Assembly: GCA_950106755.1 (NCBI GenBank)
Contig: OX467091.1
Location: forward strand, 8,449,538-8,513,537
Length of the DNA: 64,000 nt
Direction: 5' to 3'
DNA from: Climacium dendroides
Lineage: Eukaryota; Streptophyta; Bryopsida; Hypnales; Climaciaceae
Positions 23,801-34,439 of this stretch are shown piece after piece; within the stretch, counting starts at the first letter, position 1, and the number at the start of each line of letters is the position of its first letter. The notes below the pieces were generated by a model. It was not told the origin of the DNA and did no database searches. It saw only the letters and a list, made by a program, of their open reading frames with translations. Made by a program: the position numbers and the translations under genes.

Positions 23801-25589
23801 AGTGGGGAACTCCTCAATGAACAATGCTCATGGGATTTCTGTTTGCGTCCTTCAATCGTTTAAATTTTTCTTAGTTAAACCAGAACTTGCACGTTAATTA
23901 ACTATAATGTTGTTGCAGAGGGATGTCTATTAGTTCAAGTAAAACAACCCATTTGGTAAGAAAGAGGAGTTTGACATCATGTTGTTGTAATTTCTGAATT
24001 TTTTTCCCACATAGTACAAGTTTGAGCGATTGCAAGTGCAATTGAAATTAAAATTTTTTGACAAACTATGAATTAACTAGGAATTTATAAAGTGTTCAAC
24101 CCAGAGGAGTCAGTATGCTACCTTCAAACTAGGAAAATCTAAATCTGAAATGCTAATTTTACTACCAAATGTAGTCCAATGATTTTCTAGTATTGAAGGT
24201 CCAAAAATACCATTTTTACAATGAACTACACACTAAAAAATCAAAAGTTCTTAATGAGTTCTGTGTTCACTCCATAATTGTCATTGAACCTGAAACTGTC
24301 TGATTGACCATATATGGTGAATCGGAAAGTTCAGTCTGACTTTGGGATGGTCAGTTAAATTCATATGACTATTATAGAAATTTTGGGGGACAGTTTGTAG
24401 GGTTCACTGTTGAGAACTTCCATTTTTCACTAGAAAAGTTTAACATTTGATTTTTTAGAGGTTCTTAAAGCCATGTATGTCCATTTTTGGTAGAGTAAAG
24501 CTTGCTAATTTTTCCTCATTATCCCAACTTTGCCAATTTCACTTGATTTGAGATCTAGGAAATTGTACTTATCCTTTTTATTCGAAAATTTTATGTGTAA
24601 AGTTATGGAGCATTTTGGAGTCACAAATTGCGTTCTAGGGAAAGCGGAATAACTCCCAATAGTTTTTAGTTAATTATATTGTGAAGAAATATGCAATTTG
24701 CATTGAAGTTTCAATTTTAATGCAAAATAAGTAAATATAATTGAATTTCTCTTTGAAATAATTTTTAAATTTTAATAAAGAATGTACTTTGAATTTGTTT
24801 CAACCTTCGAGCAAGTGCTATGAGAGATGTTGTGAATTGTAAATTGTGCCACTAATCCCAAAGAGGGGTATAGTGATATGAGTGGTAGATCAGAACATCT
24901 CCCAAATTTTTTAAATGAAGTGACCACGTTCTCTAAGACATTGTCCATGTATAGGAAAATGTGAGGTTTACGTGCATGCCATTTTTTGGAATGTTGAGTC
25001 AGTTTTAGAATATTCCAGAACTCCTAGATTATTTTCATTTTTAATCCCGAAGTGAATAAGAATGGAGGTGACTATGTCCAATATGTTGTCCAAAGATGCT
25101 TGAATAGGTCGTACTACAAGTTTCTGAGGCCTTGGAGACAATTGATCCAAACTATGAACATATGTTGTACAAAATGTATTGATTGGTTACTAATGTCACT
25201 AAATTCCTAATAGGGAGTTAAAGACATTATTGAGAAATCACAATTTCTCCCACATCATTTGCATTGAGGTACATAGGGGAGTTCATTGGTTAAATTCTAT
25301 ACATTGTGTAGTTTTCATAGTTACATAATTACTATTAAAAATTCAATTTTCAATGAAATAATTTTTTTTTAATTTTTTTTAATTATTACAGAAATACATG
25401 AGGGTAAATACGTACTAGAGAAGAAATAGATACACGAAATAATGATGATTGAAGTTACATAATTTTATATTTTTACTCTATGAATAATTTGAAGGAAGTT
25501 TACTTCAGGATAATGAAAATTTTCCCTTTTTCGTTGAGAAATTATAATTCCTCTTGGATTTGATTTATGAAACAAGTGCACAACTTCAA
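23801..25589. other. noncoding interior of the transposon, right arm
   Basis: AT-rich, with no exon or element end recognised. Confidence 0.5.
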
Positions 25590-25815
25590 AAATAATGTTG
25601 TTCTCTTGAAATTTACAACATAATATTGAAATAGCGAATGGAGGTGGTAATAGGCTTCTGTACCTCGTATGGGCTTGATTTGGAACTGAGCAATATTAAT
25701 GAATACTGAGAGCTTCACTTTCGAAATGAATACACACTTTCATAAATTATCTAGCACTCTTGAATTTGACAACAAAATTTTGAAATTGACAATGAAGGTG
25801 GTAATAGGCTTGTCT
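25590..25815 (+). repeat. diverged repeat, two copies about 155 bp apart
   Basis: The blocks near 25594-25655 and 25749-25811 share CTCTTGAA, ACAACA, ATTGAAAT and GGTGGTAATAGGCTT in the same order. Confidence 0.6.
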
Positions 25816-27019
25816 ACATACTTTTGAGAGAACATGTATGTAAGTAGTACAAAACAAATCCTGCAGTTCTTTTGAGCAACTTGCAGAGGTAGCTAATTCG
25901 TAGGTGGAGAACGGAACATGCTAATTCATGTGAAAGAAGTTCTGATCCAATTTGTACTAATTCCGTACTCCATCCAATTCCTTGCTTCAGACAAATACAT
26001 TAGTAGAATCATTTTCTTTTTTTAAATGGATGAAATGAATACAATGTTTCCGAACATGAATAATAGTTACAAAAAAATATAATTTAAGCCTAGTACATTG
26101 AATATACATCCATTTTGGTTGATAAATTGTTGTTTCATGCTTCATAGTTAAATGTATTAATTTAGAAATTTATGTTTCATCAATGAATACAAAGTTCCTA
26201 ATCTTATAAGAAGCTTACATTGGGAACCATATAAAGTTGACGGTTTTGCTTGTGTGTATTATGAAATTTGTGCAAGTCATTGTGTACACAATGAAATTCA
26301 TTATGAATTGTATGAAGCCATTGTCCTTGGTACTAACGTCACATACATTGAGTAGGTATCTACGTTTTGCGTTGAATGCTACGTAAATTGGCTTCTGAAT
26401 TGCATTGAGCCATATGGAATGTATGTCCGGGAAATCTAAGATACAGGTATGACAACTCCAAATGTATCCTATGTTTGTAGGAAATTCACGATATCATTGA
26501 CGTTTAGGAATTGATATTTTTTATAGGCTACATAAGACTTCTTAAAGTTTGACATTATTATTCCTGAAGTCAATAATTATTTCTACAATTATGCAGTTCC
26601 AGTCTTTCTGTGAACATAAATAATTCATAGGAAGGTGAATGCAAATAGAATGAATGAAAGTTGTACATGTGGGCAAGAATAAAATGCTTATGGGGAAAAA
26701 AATTAATATCAACAATTGCGAATTTATAAATTTTTTTGGAGTATACTTTCGTCTGTTTTTTTAGGTTACATGGGCATAATAAGCACGAGAGAGGTAATCC
26801 TTTTTTACACCGCAAGGGACAATGGTATGTGAAGGATTAAAGAACATATTTTTCTTCATCCAATTAAAAATTAATAACGTCTGTATAAAGAAGATTTCAT
26901 TTGTATTGAAGACCTAATCACTGTGCTTATACAGAGAAGAACAGTACTATAACAATGCACAATCTTATTTTCCGGCTACGAAAATTTTGTACAATGAGAT
27001 TTTTAAAAAAAGTGACAGT
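25816..27019. other. noncoding interior of the transposon, right arm
   Basis: AT-rich. Only short ORFs without recognisable domains are present. Confidence 0.5.
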
Positions 27020-27163
27020 ACTAGGAAATTAAGTTTTTCTGTTGTTTTGGTTGCGTTCTTCTGGTCAGAATCTGACAGAAATATGTTGATTTCAACATAT
27101 TTTTGTCAGATTTTGAAAGAAAGAACACAACTGGAACAACAAAAAACATAAATTTCATAGTAG
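27020..27163. repeat. long hairpin upstream of ORF2
   Basis: Two arms of about 68 bp face each other almost without a loop. The left arm passes through TGTTGTTTTGGTTGCGTTCTT, TCAGAATCTGACA and ATATGTTGA, and the right arm carries the complements in reverse order with a few mismatches. It lies about 700 bp before the ORF2 start. It could be a nested MITE or a source of small RNA. Confidence 0.75.
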
Positions 27164-27868
27164 TTTGACCATGTGTGCATGCAGGTTCAAAGTATCATGA
27201 ACAGTTGTATGCTTCATTTCCGTCCTTTTGTTAGAGATGTTGACATGTAAATTATTATTGAGGCTTTCATTGAACAAATGGGTCGCATTGTTAAAATCTT
27301 TGTGTAAAAGTGCAGGGGATTTTTGTTTTGGGATGTGCAAAGGTATTCGGTGGAAGTTCATGGATTCTAAAGTATTAGGATTTTGTAATTCAATGAATTT
27401 CTTTAGAATTCATTTTGATTTTTGAAAAAGAAATAAGTTTTTCATCATATTGTAAAACATGATGAAATGAAGTTTTTGTTGCACTTTTTGCTGAAGGGTT
27501 TTTGTGAAAATAAGTTGTGTTTGTTTGAAAGTGAATATGTGAAAGTCATTTGTTCTTTTTGAAGTTAATGTGCAGAATTATTTGAGTTTTATGAACTAGT
27601 GTATGGAAATAGAAGATTGAATCATACTGTTGTAAATGAATATTGATGAAATATCTCTCTAGTTTTGTAAGTACTATGCATTATGAGGGAACTTTTTTTG
27701 TACTGTTACAACGATCATGTCAGTTTCATGAAAGATGTAGTGACAGTGTTCAACTTCTTCATTGTGTATGGTTGTGGGGAAAAAGTGACATCAATGGATT
27801 GCATAGACGAAGGTATTTGAGAACGTAGTGGAACAGAAGCAATTACAGTGTAGTACAAACGTACTAAA
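27164..27868. promoter_or_regulatory. 5' flank or leader of ORF2
   Basis: Noncoding DNA between the hairpin and the ORF2 ATG. Candidate acceptors (GCAATTACAG, GTGTAG) lie within 20 bp of the ATG, so a spliced leader is possible, but the pyrimidine tract is poor. Confidence 0.35.
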
Positions 27869-30748
27869 ATGTCATCAGCAGCATTTGGAAGTCCAGTGAT
27901 TTTGAATACTAAAGGCAGAACAACAATCTCAACGGAACAAAGAAGCGTAGGGGAAAGATTGGCCCGGGTAGTACGCGGAAGACTTTTCCAAGAAGAAGGA
28001 CCTCCATGTCCACGTGTAGTACCAGAGTCTATTCATGGCACGGTGAAACTCCTCGGTGACGACGGATGTGTTGTGGGTGTTGGTGTGGTGGATAATAGTA
28101 TTACATGTGGACTCGAACTTCACCAAGTGAAATTACGACCTTTTGAATTGGCTGTGAAAGTTACAGAAGTAGTGGATGTCAAGAAGTGGGTTGGTGAGGT
28201 GGTCGAGAAGTTTTTAGGTGATTGTGTAGGAAAAATCATACGATGGCGTCGTGGTTTAGTGAAATTGCCACTTCCATCAGAGTTGAGAACGACAAGTACT
28301 ACTTCAAGGGAAGGGCAGAATTTTTCATTCCATCCTGTGTCTGCAGCGGAGTTTGATTTTTGTGACGAAGATGATGACCTCAGCAATTCTCGACGTGTTT
28401 CACCAACTTTTGGTGAAACTAGTACACGTGCAAGAAGTTCACCTATAATACAAGGCTCTCAAGGCAGCACTGCCAGTTTTACAACAATGGAAGGACTACC
28501 CAGGGATACACCGAGGAGGAAGTATTCAATGACAAACAGGAGAGCAAGGGTCAGGAATCCAAGAAAAAGGGGAGAATCAGCTAGTCAGAAAGTGACACTT
28601 GAAAGTGTAATGTGTGCAAAGGAGAAAGGAGGTTGTAAGCGAAACTATTTGGTGCATGTGGATCCGAAATCTATTTTAGATCAACGATATATGGCTTGGG
28701 ATCAAAAGTATGAAGAAAGGGCTACATGGATAATGCAAATGCTCAATGCCTTTTATACTCGAACACAGGGGCCTTCCAGAGACAAATATGTCACTAAGTT
28801 AGACAGAGTAGTCGTCTGTAATGCATGTTACGCTGTGGCATTGGGGTACTCCCAAAGGCGATTGAAGCAATTGAAGACAGCACATGCAGTGTATGGGAAA
28901 GTGGCAGCAGTACATGGAAACACGTGCCAAGGAAATGAAAGTGCAAAGTTCTCTGCAGTAAGAGAGAGCCTTGATATTTTTGTGAAAGAGGCTGGATGTC
29001 AACAACCCCATCGATCAATTCGAAGGAAACTGGATGGTGTAGTGTTGCCGTTGATTCTTTTGCCTATGAATACCACAAAACTAGATGTATTTCAGTATGT
29101 GAATGAAGAAGTGAAGAAATTGGTGGATGGTTCGGAATTATCAATTAGCTCCTTCCGTCGACTATGGCGAAAGGAATTCCCGCATGTGCAAATCCCACCA
29201 TTTTCTCGGTTTTCAAAGTGCTATCATTGTTGGGAGTACAAGTGTGGAATGGAATCCACAACTAATGCAACAGCGAAAGTGAAGATCAAAGAGTTGTATG
29301 TGATTCACATCCGATACCAAATGGAGGAGAGACGAGATTATTGGTTGTTCAAGAGATCAGCCATGATAACTCCAGACATTTTCATGTGTTTAATTGTGGA
29401 TGGTATGGATCAGAATACCACCATGATACCGAAGATGAGACAGACTGTGAAGAACATCGAATCTCGATTTGTGAAGACTCATCTTTGTGGAGTACTTGTG
29501 CACGGGATTGGCTTGTACGCAGACGTGTGGATAGATGCTCACTACAAACATGATAGCAATCAAGTTATAACGTCTCTGATGAACGTTATATGCGATGTGA
29601 AGCAAAGAAAGGGATCACTGCCACCGACATTGAGGATTCAAGCCGATAACACAACGAGGGAGAACAAGAATGTGTACATGTTTGCAATGTGTGCTGCATT
29701 GGTTGGGCTAGGTTTTTTCAAAGAAGTGCATCTTTGTTTTCTAATAGTGGGACACACGCATGAAGACATTGATCAGAAGTTCAGTGTCATATCCAATGTA
29801 CTGAAGAGGAAAGACATAGATACACTGGACGAGATGTTGGAACTTGTGGAGAAAGGGACGTCATATACGGAAGCGTTTGTGAAAGCTCGACAACTTGAGC
29901 ATGTTCGTGATTGGAAGGCCTTCATTACGCCTCATTTGCTTCGTGGGGGGGACTCATTGACTGGTATAACATTTCCGCACCACATGAGGTTCTATGTGGA
30001 AAATGGTTTGGTCCGTGTGCAACACAAACATTTTTGCTCAGATGAATGGGGCCCGGAGAGAGGTCACTTGTGTTTGAATTCTCTACCGAGCGTAGAAGAA
30101 AAACCAGACCTTGCTGAAGTGTTTCCAGCAGACAACAGGGAATTGAAGGCGCTTGACGAATTCATAACTTACAAGGAGAAGTTGGCATTAAGAGGCATAA
30201 ATCGTATGAGAAATGTGGAAGTCGCACAAAAGATAACAGAATTCAAAGATTATTTGGAGGACTTCCCGCATTGGAATAGAGGAACATATCGTGAATTACC
30301 GTTCTGGCCAAGTGAGGTCATAAACCAAAATGGGGATGGGGATCATTCGCCAAATCTTGAAGAAGCAGGTACAAATTCAAGTGGACCAATTGATGCAGGA
30401 AGAGGTACAACGGAAAGTGCAGACGTTGACTTGATTATGGCAACAATGCCAAATCCAGAGAGGAGGGGGTACTTTGGACCCCGTAGGGAAAGGCCTGCAC
30501 AAGAAGGATCACGAAGAGTGACAGGTGGGAGGAATAGAGGTGTACGGAATGAAACAGCACCTGCACAAGTTCAAGGTGCAAGCGAAGATCTTTTTCCTGC
30601 ATTCAATCCAGAGAATGATGTTGTCATTGGTCAATTTGTGGCTCTTACTGTGGAGTTGCAAGAAGTCAGAGGAGGAGTTCCTTTTTATATTGGAAAGGTT
30701 CTAGAATTTGGTCAAGGAAGGCGTTCCTTGAAGATGAAGGTATTGTAG
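27869..30748 (+). CDS. transposon ORF2: DUF7869-type, RNase H-like transposase candidate
   Basis: An intronless 959-codon frame from ATG at 27869. Residues 55-135 resemble the DUF8039-type domain of plant transposon proteins (HGTVKLLGD, ELAVKVTEVVDVKKWVGEV, IIRWRRGLVKL). Residues 160-245 are low complexity and basic. Cysteine pairs at about 249/255, 317/320 and 450/453 suggest zinc binding, and YSQRRLKQLK near 337 looks like a DNA-binding helix. The DUF7869 core follows: VDGMDQ (about 509-514), CGVLVHGIGLYADVWID, RIQADNTTRENKN (D at about 592) and VGHTHEDIDQKFS (about 627-639). The acidic residues of VDG, ADN and HED occur in the order of a DDE/RNase H-fold nuclease, so I infer transposase function; the family's biochemistry is not known to me. 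The frame meets TAG at 30746 in the middle of a C-terminal, BAH-like domain (FYIGKVLEFG) that continues in the same frame. Confidence 0.85.
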   Translation: MSSAAFGSPVILNTKGRTTISTEQRSVGERLARVVRGRLFQEEGPPCPRVVPESIHGTVKLLGDDGCVVGVGVVDNSITCGLELHQVKLRPFELAVKVTEVVDVKKWVGEVVEKFLGDCVGKIIRWRRGLVKLPLPSELRTTSTTSREGQNFSFHPVSAAEFDFCDEDDDLSNSRRVSPTFGETSTRARSSPIIQGSQGSTASFTTMEGLPRDTPRRKYSMTNRRARVRNPRKRGESASQKVTLESVMCAKEKGGCKRNYLVHVDPKSILDQRYMAWDQKYEERATWIMQMLNAFYTRTQGPSRDKYVTKLDRVVVCNACYAVALGYSQRRLKQLKTAHAVYGKVAAVHGNTCQGNESAKFSAVRESLDIFVKEAGCQQPHRSIRRKLDGVVLPLILLPMNTTKLDVFQYVNEEVKKLVDGSELSISSFRRLWRKEFPHVQIPPFSRFSKCYHCWEYKCGMESTTNATAKVKIKELYVIHIRYQMEERRDYWLFKRSAMITPDIFMCLIVDGMDQNTTMIPKMRQTVKNIESRFVKTHLCGVLVHGIGLYADVWIDAHYKHDSNQVITSLMNVICDVKQRKGSLPPTLRIQADNTTRENKNVYMFAMCAALVGLGFFKEVHLCFLIVGHTHEDIDQKFSVISNVLKRKDIDTLDEMLELVEKGTSYTEAFVKARQLEHVRDWKAFITPHLLRGGDSLTGITFPHHMRFYVENGLVRVQHKHFCSDEWGPERGHLCLNSLPSVEEKPDLAEVFPADNRELKALDEFITYKEKLALRGINRMRNVEVAQKITEFKDYLEDFPHWNRGTYRELPFWPSEVINQNGDGDHSPNLEEAGTNSSGPIDAGRGTTESADVDLIMATMPNPERRGYFGPRRERPAQEGSRRVTGGRNRGVRNETAPAQVQGASEDLFPAFNPENDVVIGQFVALTVELQEVRGGVPFYIGKVLEFGQGRRSLKMKVL

Positions 30749-31054
30749 TACTGGCCAGCTATGAAATGAGGGGTGCAAGAAGAGACAGGCAGTAATAGAG
30801 TGAGGTACACGAATTGCATGGAAGGTACTTGGGAACCATCTGGAGAGAGGTTTTCTTGGATTGACAAGGAAGCCACAATATATTCATGGGAGCATGTCCC
30901 TCGTAGAGGAAGAAGTGGTCATGTAGTAGGTTCAAATGTAACAGTGTATGGTGTGCAAACTAAGGGACACATAATAATTCCTCAGGAAGCAAAACCTCAT
31001 CTTCTAGAGTATATAGCGATGCAAGTGGAGAACTTGGATGATGAACGTTTGTAG
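30749..31054 (+). pseudogene. C-terminal part of ORF2 cut off by two in-frame stops
   Basis: The frame of ORF2 continues without a shift: TAG at 30746, six sense codons (YWPAMK), TGA at 30767, then open to TAG at 31052. The continuation, with EGTWEPSGERFSWI and EATIYSWEHVPRRGR, completes the small aromatic-rich domain begun before the first stop. Each stop is one C-to-T change from a sense codon (CAG to TAG, CGA to TGA), in CHG and CG contexts that plants methylate. Mutational decay of a silenced copy is the simplest reading; programmed readthrough is less likely because two stops occur in a row. Confidence 0.75.
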
Positions 31055-31322
31055 AATGATTTGGATATGTATTAGAGTGACATTGTAGTATTCAATGCAT
31101 TTGAAACACTGTAATTATAGGTATTCAGAAGTAATGAATGTGAAGTGCACAGACAAGTACTCAAGAAGTAGTGCACGTTGAGAAATATGTAAGGTTTTCA
31201 TGAAGTAAATATATGAAGTATGGAGTTTTTTGACATTATTCCACTAGGAAATTTTTTCCTCAAAGAGTAATTGATATTTTCTAAAATCCCCCCCCCCAAT
31301 ATTTTGAAATTGACTATTTTGG
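31055..31322. other. 3' flank of ORF2
   Basis: Short noncoding stretch between ORF2 and the right inverted repeat, with a homopolymer C run near 31289. Confidence 0.5.
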
Positions 31323-31418
31323 ATGGTGATCAAGCCAAGTGCAATTTTGCACCCCCCAAGTGCAAAAATGTCTAATTCTATGTTTAATGTGGTTGACCTT
31401 CGAAAAACATGGCCCCAA
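31323..31418 (-). repeat. right terminal inverted repeat of the giant transposon
   Basis: Read from the outside inward on the minus strand it shows TTGGGGCCATGT, AACATAGAATTAGACATT, TTTGCACTTGG, a short G-rich spacer, TTGCACTTGG again and ATCACCATC. The two TTGCACTTGG motifs here are direct repeats, whereas the left end has them as a palindrome. Confidence 0.75.
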
Positions 31419-33679
31419 TGAACAAGGTAGTCACCAAAATATCTTTATTATCGTATCAATAGGTATAGTTTTTATTTCTATAGTTAACAATGATCATTCA
31501 TTGAAACTTGTGGATCCACACTATCCTTACAAGGATAATAATAATGTCAAAAAGAATTATTTTCTTGAAAATGCTACCCAAAGTTGGTCAATGATCCAAT
31601 AGAATTTAACTGTAGATTTAAGAAACCAACCTTGTTTGGCAAATAATTTGAAGAAAAAAATTACTTCACTATATGACAACAAAACAACCAAACCTATAAC
31701 ATAATATCGTATAACCAAGTATTCATCCTCCCCATGTTGGAAAGGTATTATGTCCCTTAGATGCATTAAAGGAATTATCAATTAATGCAAGGATTGCAGT
31801 TGGTTGAGGATCCATATTAAATAATTGTGTTTATTATAGGGGTACACTTTTTAAGAATGCAAAAGAGATACCTGCCTCATTGGTAAACAATTTTATTTGA
31901 TGATTTGTTGAAGATAGCCTAAGAAGTAGTATGTATGTTAAAAATCCGTTGCTCCAAAAGTAATAAAAGAAATAACCAATCAATCATTATTGGATAAGTT
32001 CTTTTGAGAAGAATAGAAAATAATATTAAAAATCCTAAATTAGTCTTTAGAAAAGTTGGGTAAGATTATTTTAATGCCTTTTTGATAGCAAAAGCCATTT
32101 GAGTGTCATTTTATCCGATCACTTTGATAGTGAGTTGGCATGGAGGTTGGCACCAAATTATTTTGATAGACTTTTAATTTACCATCATGGAACCATATTC
32201 ATATGCCCTAAAGTTCCTGATGGTAGCACTTTTCAATACACAAATCTCAAACAACTAAGACTAGAGAGGCCTTAACTACAAAATTTTACCCTTAAAATTG
32301 CACGTGTCTCTTCAGGGACACTTGAAACTTTGGGCAAGTTCCTATGAGCTCAATTTTTGATATGATTTTTTGAGACATTTTTTGAAGATAGAAAAATAGA
32401 TTAGGTTTTTAGGAATATAATTGTTATTTCAATCAGTACCTAGAAGTAGAAGTTATGTCATAGTTCATTGCAAAAATCACCCTACATTTTTTGTAGCATT
32501 TTGGCAAAATTTGCAATTCAACCTTGAAGTACTATGCATACTATGTAGCAAAACAATCTCAGCCATTAATTAAAAAAATCAATGGCTAAAAATACCATTG
32601 CAAGTACTATGGACTACTTGCAAGTACTGAAACAATACTATAGGGAAAAAAACAAATTATCACAAGAAAAATAGAAACAATGAGTTATAAATTAATAATA
32701 AATAGGAAATCATGAATATAAATAAATAAATATTGTCTATTTGTGAGGACTTGATGGTGATCAAATTTCACAAAAAATGAAGTTGACACCATCTTCAATG
32801 GTCAAAAGTGCTTGTGCAAGGGAGTCCTATTTGCATGGACCTAGAGGACATAAAATAATATATTTTAAAATTCCCCTTGGTATGCATATGTCCACCTAGT
32901 GTGGGAATAGACCACCAAAATTCCAACTCCAGATCATTCAATTTGGGTGCACCAAACATAGTGAAAATCCCTAAACCTCAAAGTGTGACAAATTAATAAA
33001 ACTAAATTTTAATTATAAAATAATTTTTTTATTTCTAAAAAATAAGGAATTTGATTACCATCAATGAAATTAGGCATCTCCAATAAAAATTTCATGTGTT
33101 ATTGGACTTGTGCTTCAAAAATTATAGCAAATAATAACAACATCACTCTCATTGTGATGAAAAATAGGATAGGTGTTTCTTGCAATGACCTTCACTTTAA
33201 GTTCAAAAAATAGTGGGCAACAAGAAAAAAAACTCAAAAAAACTTGAAATATTTTTAAAAAATTAGTTCTTAGATATTATACTTTTCTCTACATACTTAG
33301 AAAGTTTTAATTCATTCCATTTAGATAAGTGATGTGAAAATTACGGAGCTTATTGTCTTGCAACAATCATTGCATTTTCTTGAAGAGCTAACAATTTGGA
33401 TTTGTTTTTGAACTTGATTCTTACAATTTAAAAAAAGAATTCACATGTTTCAATTTTCTTGCTAGAACAATCTCACTATTGGGACTAGTGCATTCCAATT
33501 CCATCTTAGAATTATTAATGATTTAGATTTTCATTCTATCTCATATCGACTTCAACTTCACATTTTTGTAAAGAATGAAATAGAAGCTGTTTTAATTATT
33601 TTCATGGGAAATTTCATTATAAATGCTAATTATTCTGTCAAAATGGTACAAAGGGGGATTGTAGAATGGAAGAAATTCA
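31419..33679. other. intergenic DNA
   Basis: AT-rich, with no element ends or coding exons recognised. Confidence 0.5.
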
Positions 33680-34330
33680 TAGAAAGATGGCATGGAGGGT
33701 GAAGAAATATGGAAGTTGCGTTGCAATTTGGACTTGTTAGGGACAAAATTGACACATCTATGAGGTTGACATGCTGAAGAGCGTTGTCCAAAATTTTCCT
33801 ACTCACATAAATGGCATGTGGAATATTGCCATTTTAATATAATTTTCCATTTTCCTAGATTTTCAATTCTTATAGGTGGTTTAAAACTGCTAGATCCTGA
33901 AATTTCACTCTATGCCTTATTGGCCAAGTGGGTGCTACATGCCATCAACCCTAGCTCATTAGGACTAAAGACCTTGCTTGGATACTGCATCTATAGAATG
34001 AAGCTCCATACCAAAGGTATTCACTAGTTCCCTTCTCTAACATGGTTAAAGTCACATAGACTCTCTTGACTTCATGGATCAAGAGAGTGGAATAGGATCA
34101 TTATGGCATGGAAACGCGTGCTTAAATTCATTGAAGCAATTCCACACTCTAATGCACATGAGGTCCTAAATACAAGCTTATGTTTAGGACCTAGTTCATT
34201 GGAGTCAATTTTAACTTCTCCATAGAAAGGGCAAGAAAACTTGCACGATCTAGCTATTGGTACCTTTAAGTCATGGCACAACATATCTCTCTCCTTTCCA
34301 TTCTTTGAGCTTGACCTCACCACATAGAAC
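33680..34330 (+). mobile_element. decayed LINE-type retrotransposon fragment (3' part)
   Basis: A plus-strand frame at 33818-34027 contains GGLKLLDPEISLYALLAKWV followed by LKTLLGY. This resembles the conserved block after the reverse-transcriptase domain in plant LINE proteins (GGLG..D....N.ALL.KW). Further along the same strand, SREWNRIIMAWKRVLKFI (about 34076-34130) resembles the following W-R-I-AW block. Stops and frame changes separate the pieces, and no polymerase core is present. Moderate to low certainty, from motif memory. Confidence 0.42.
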
Positions 34331-34439
34331 AACCTTATATCTAGAACCCAAGTTCAAGGGATTCAGCTCCTCACAATACATCGAAACATGGTGGAAACGA
34401 ACACTTAGGTCAGCAACTTCGTGAGGGAAGACAATCACC

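Larger units (their letters stand above)
9476..31418. mobile_element. giant (~21.9 kb) TIR DNA transposon with two outward genes
   Basis: The outermost shared sequence is TTGGGGCCATGT at 9476-9487, found inverted as ACATGGCCCCAA at 31407-31418. Further in, both ends share AACA..GAATTAGACATT and TTGCACTTGG followed by a second CCAAGTGCAA-type motif and ATCACCAT. Between the ends lie two long intronless genes, ORF1 (minus) and ORF2 (plus, transposase-like), each reading towards its nearer end, plus 13.4 kb of repeat-rich DNA without large ORFs. I found no convincing target-site duplication, so either one end has changed since insertion or the exact boundary is off by some bases. The transposase-like ORF2 has two in-frame stops before its last domain, so this copy is probably immobile unless helped in trans. 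The superfamily is not one I can name safely. Confidence 0.78.

Noticed and set aside
27929..29605. Minus-strand ORFs inside ORF2
   Set aside because: Antisense shadows of the transposase-like gene.
30746..30769. Programmed stop-codon readthrough in ORF2
   Set aside because: Two different stops 21 bases apart would both need suppression, and no readthrough context is apparent; mutation is simpler.
9476..31418. Assigning the giant element to a named superfamily (KDZ, CACTA, Mutator or Maverick)
   Set aside because: The ends do not match CACTA; no polymerase, capsid or protease genes of Mavericks are seen; the transposase is DUF7869-like, and I cannot confirm membership in KDZ from sequence alone.
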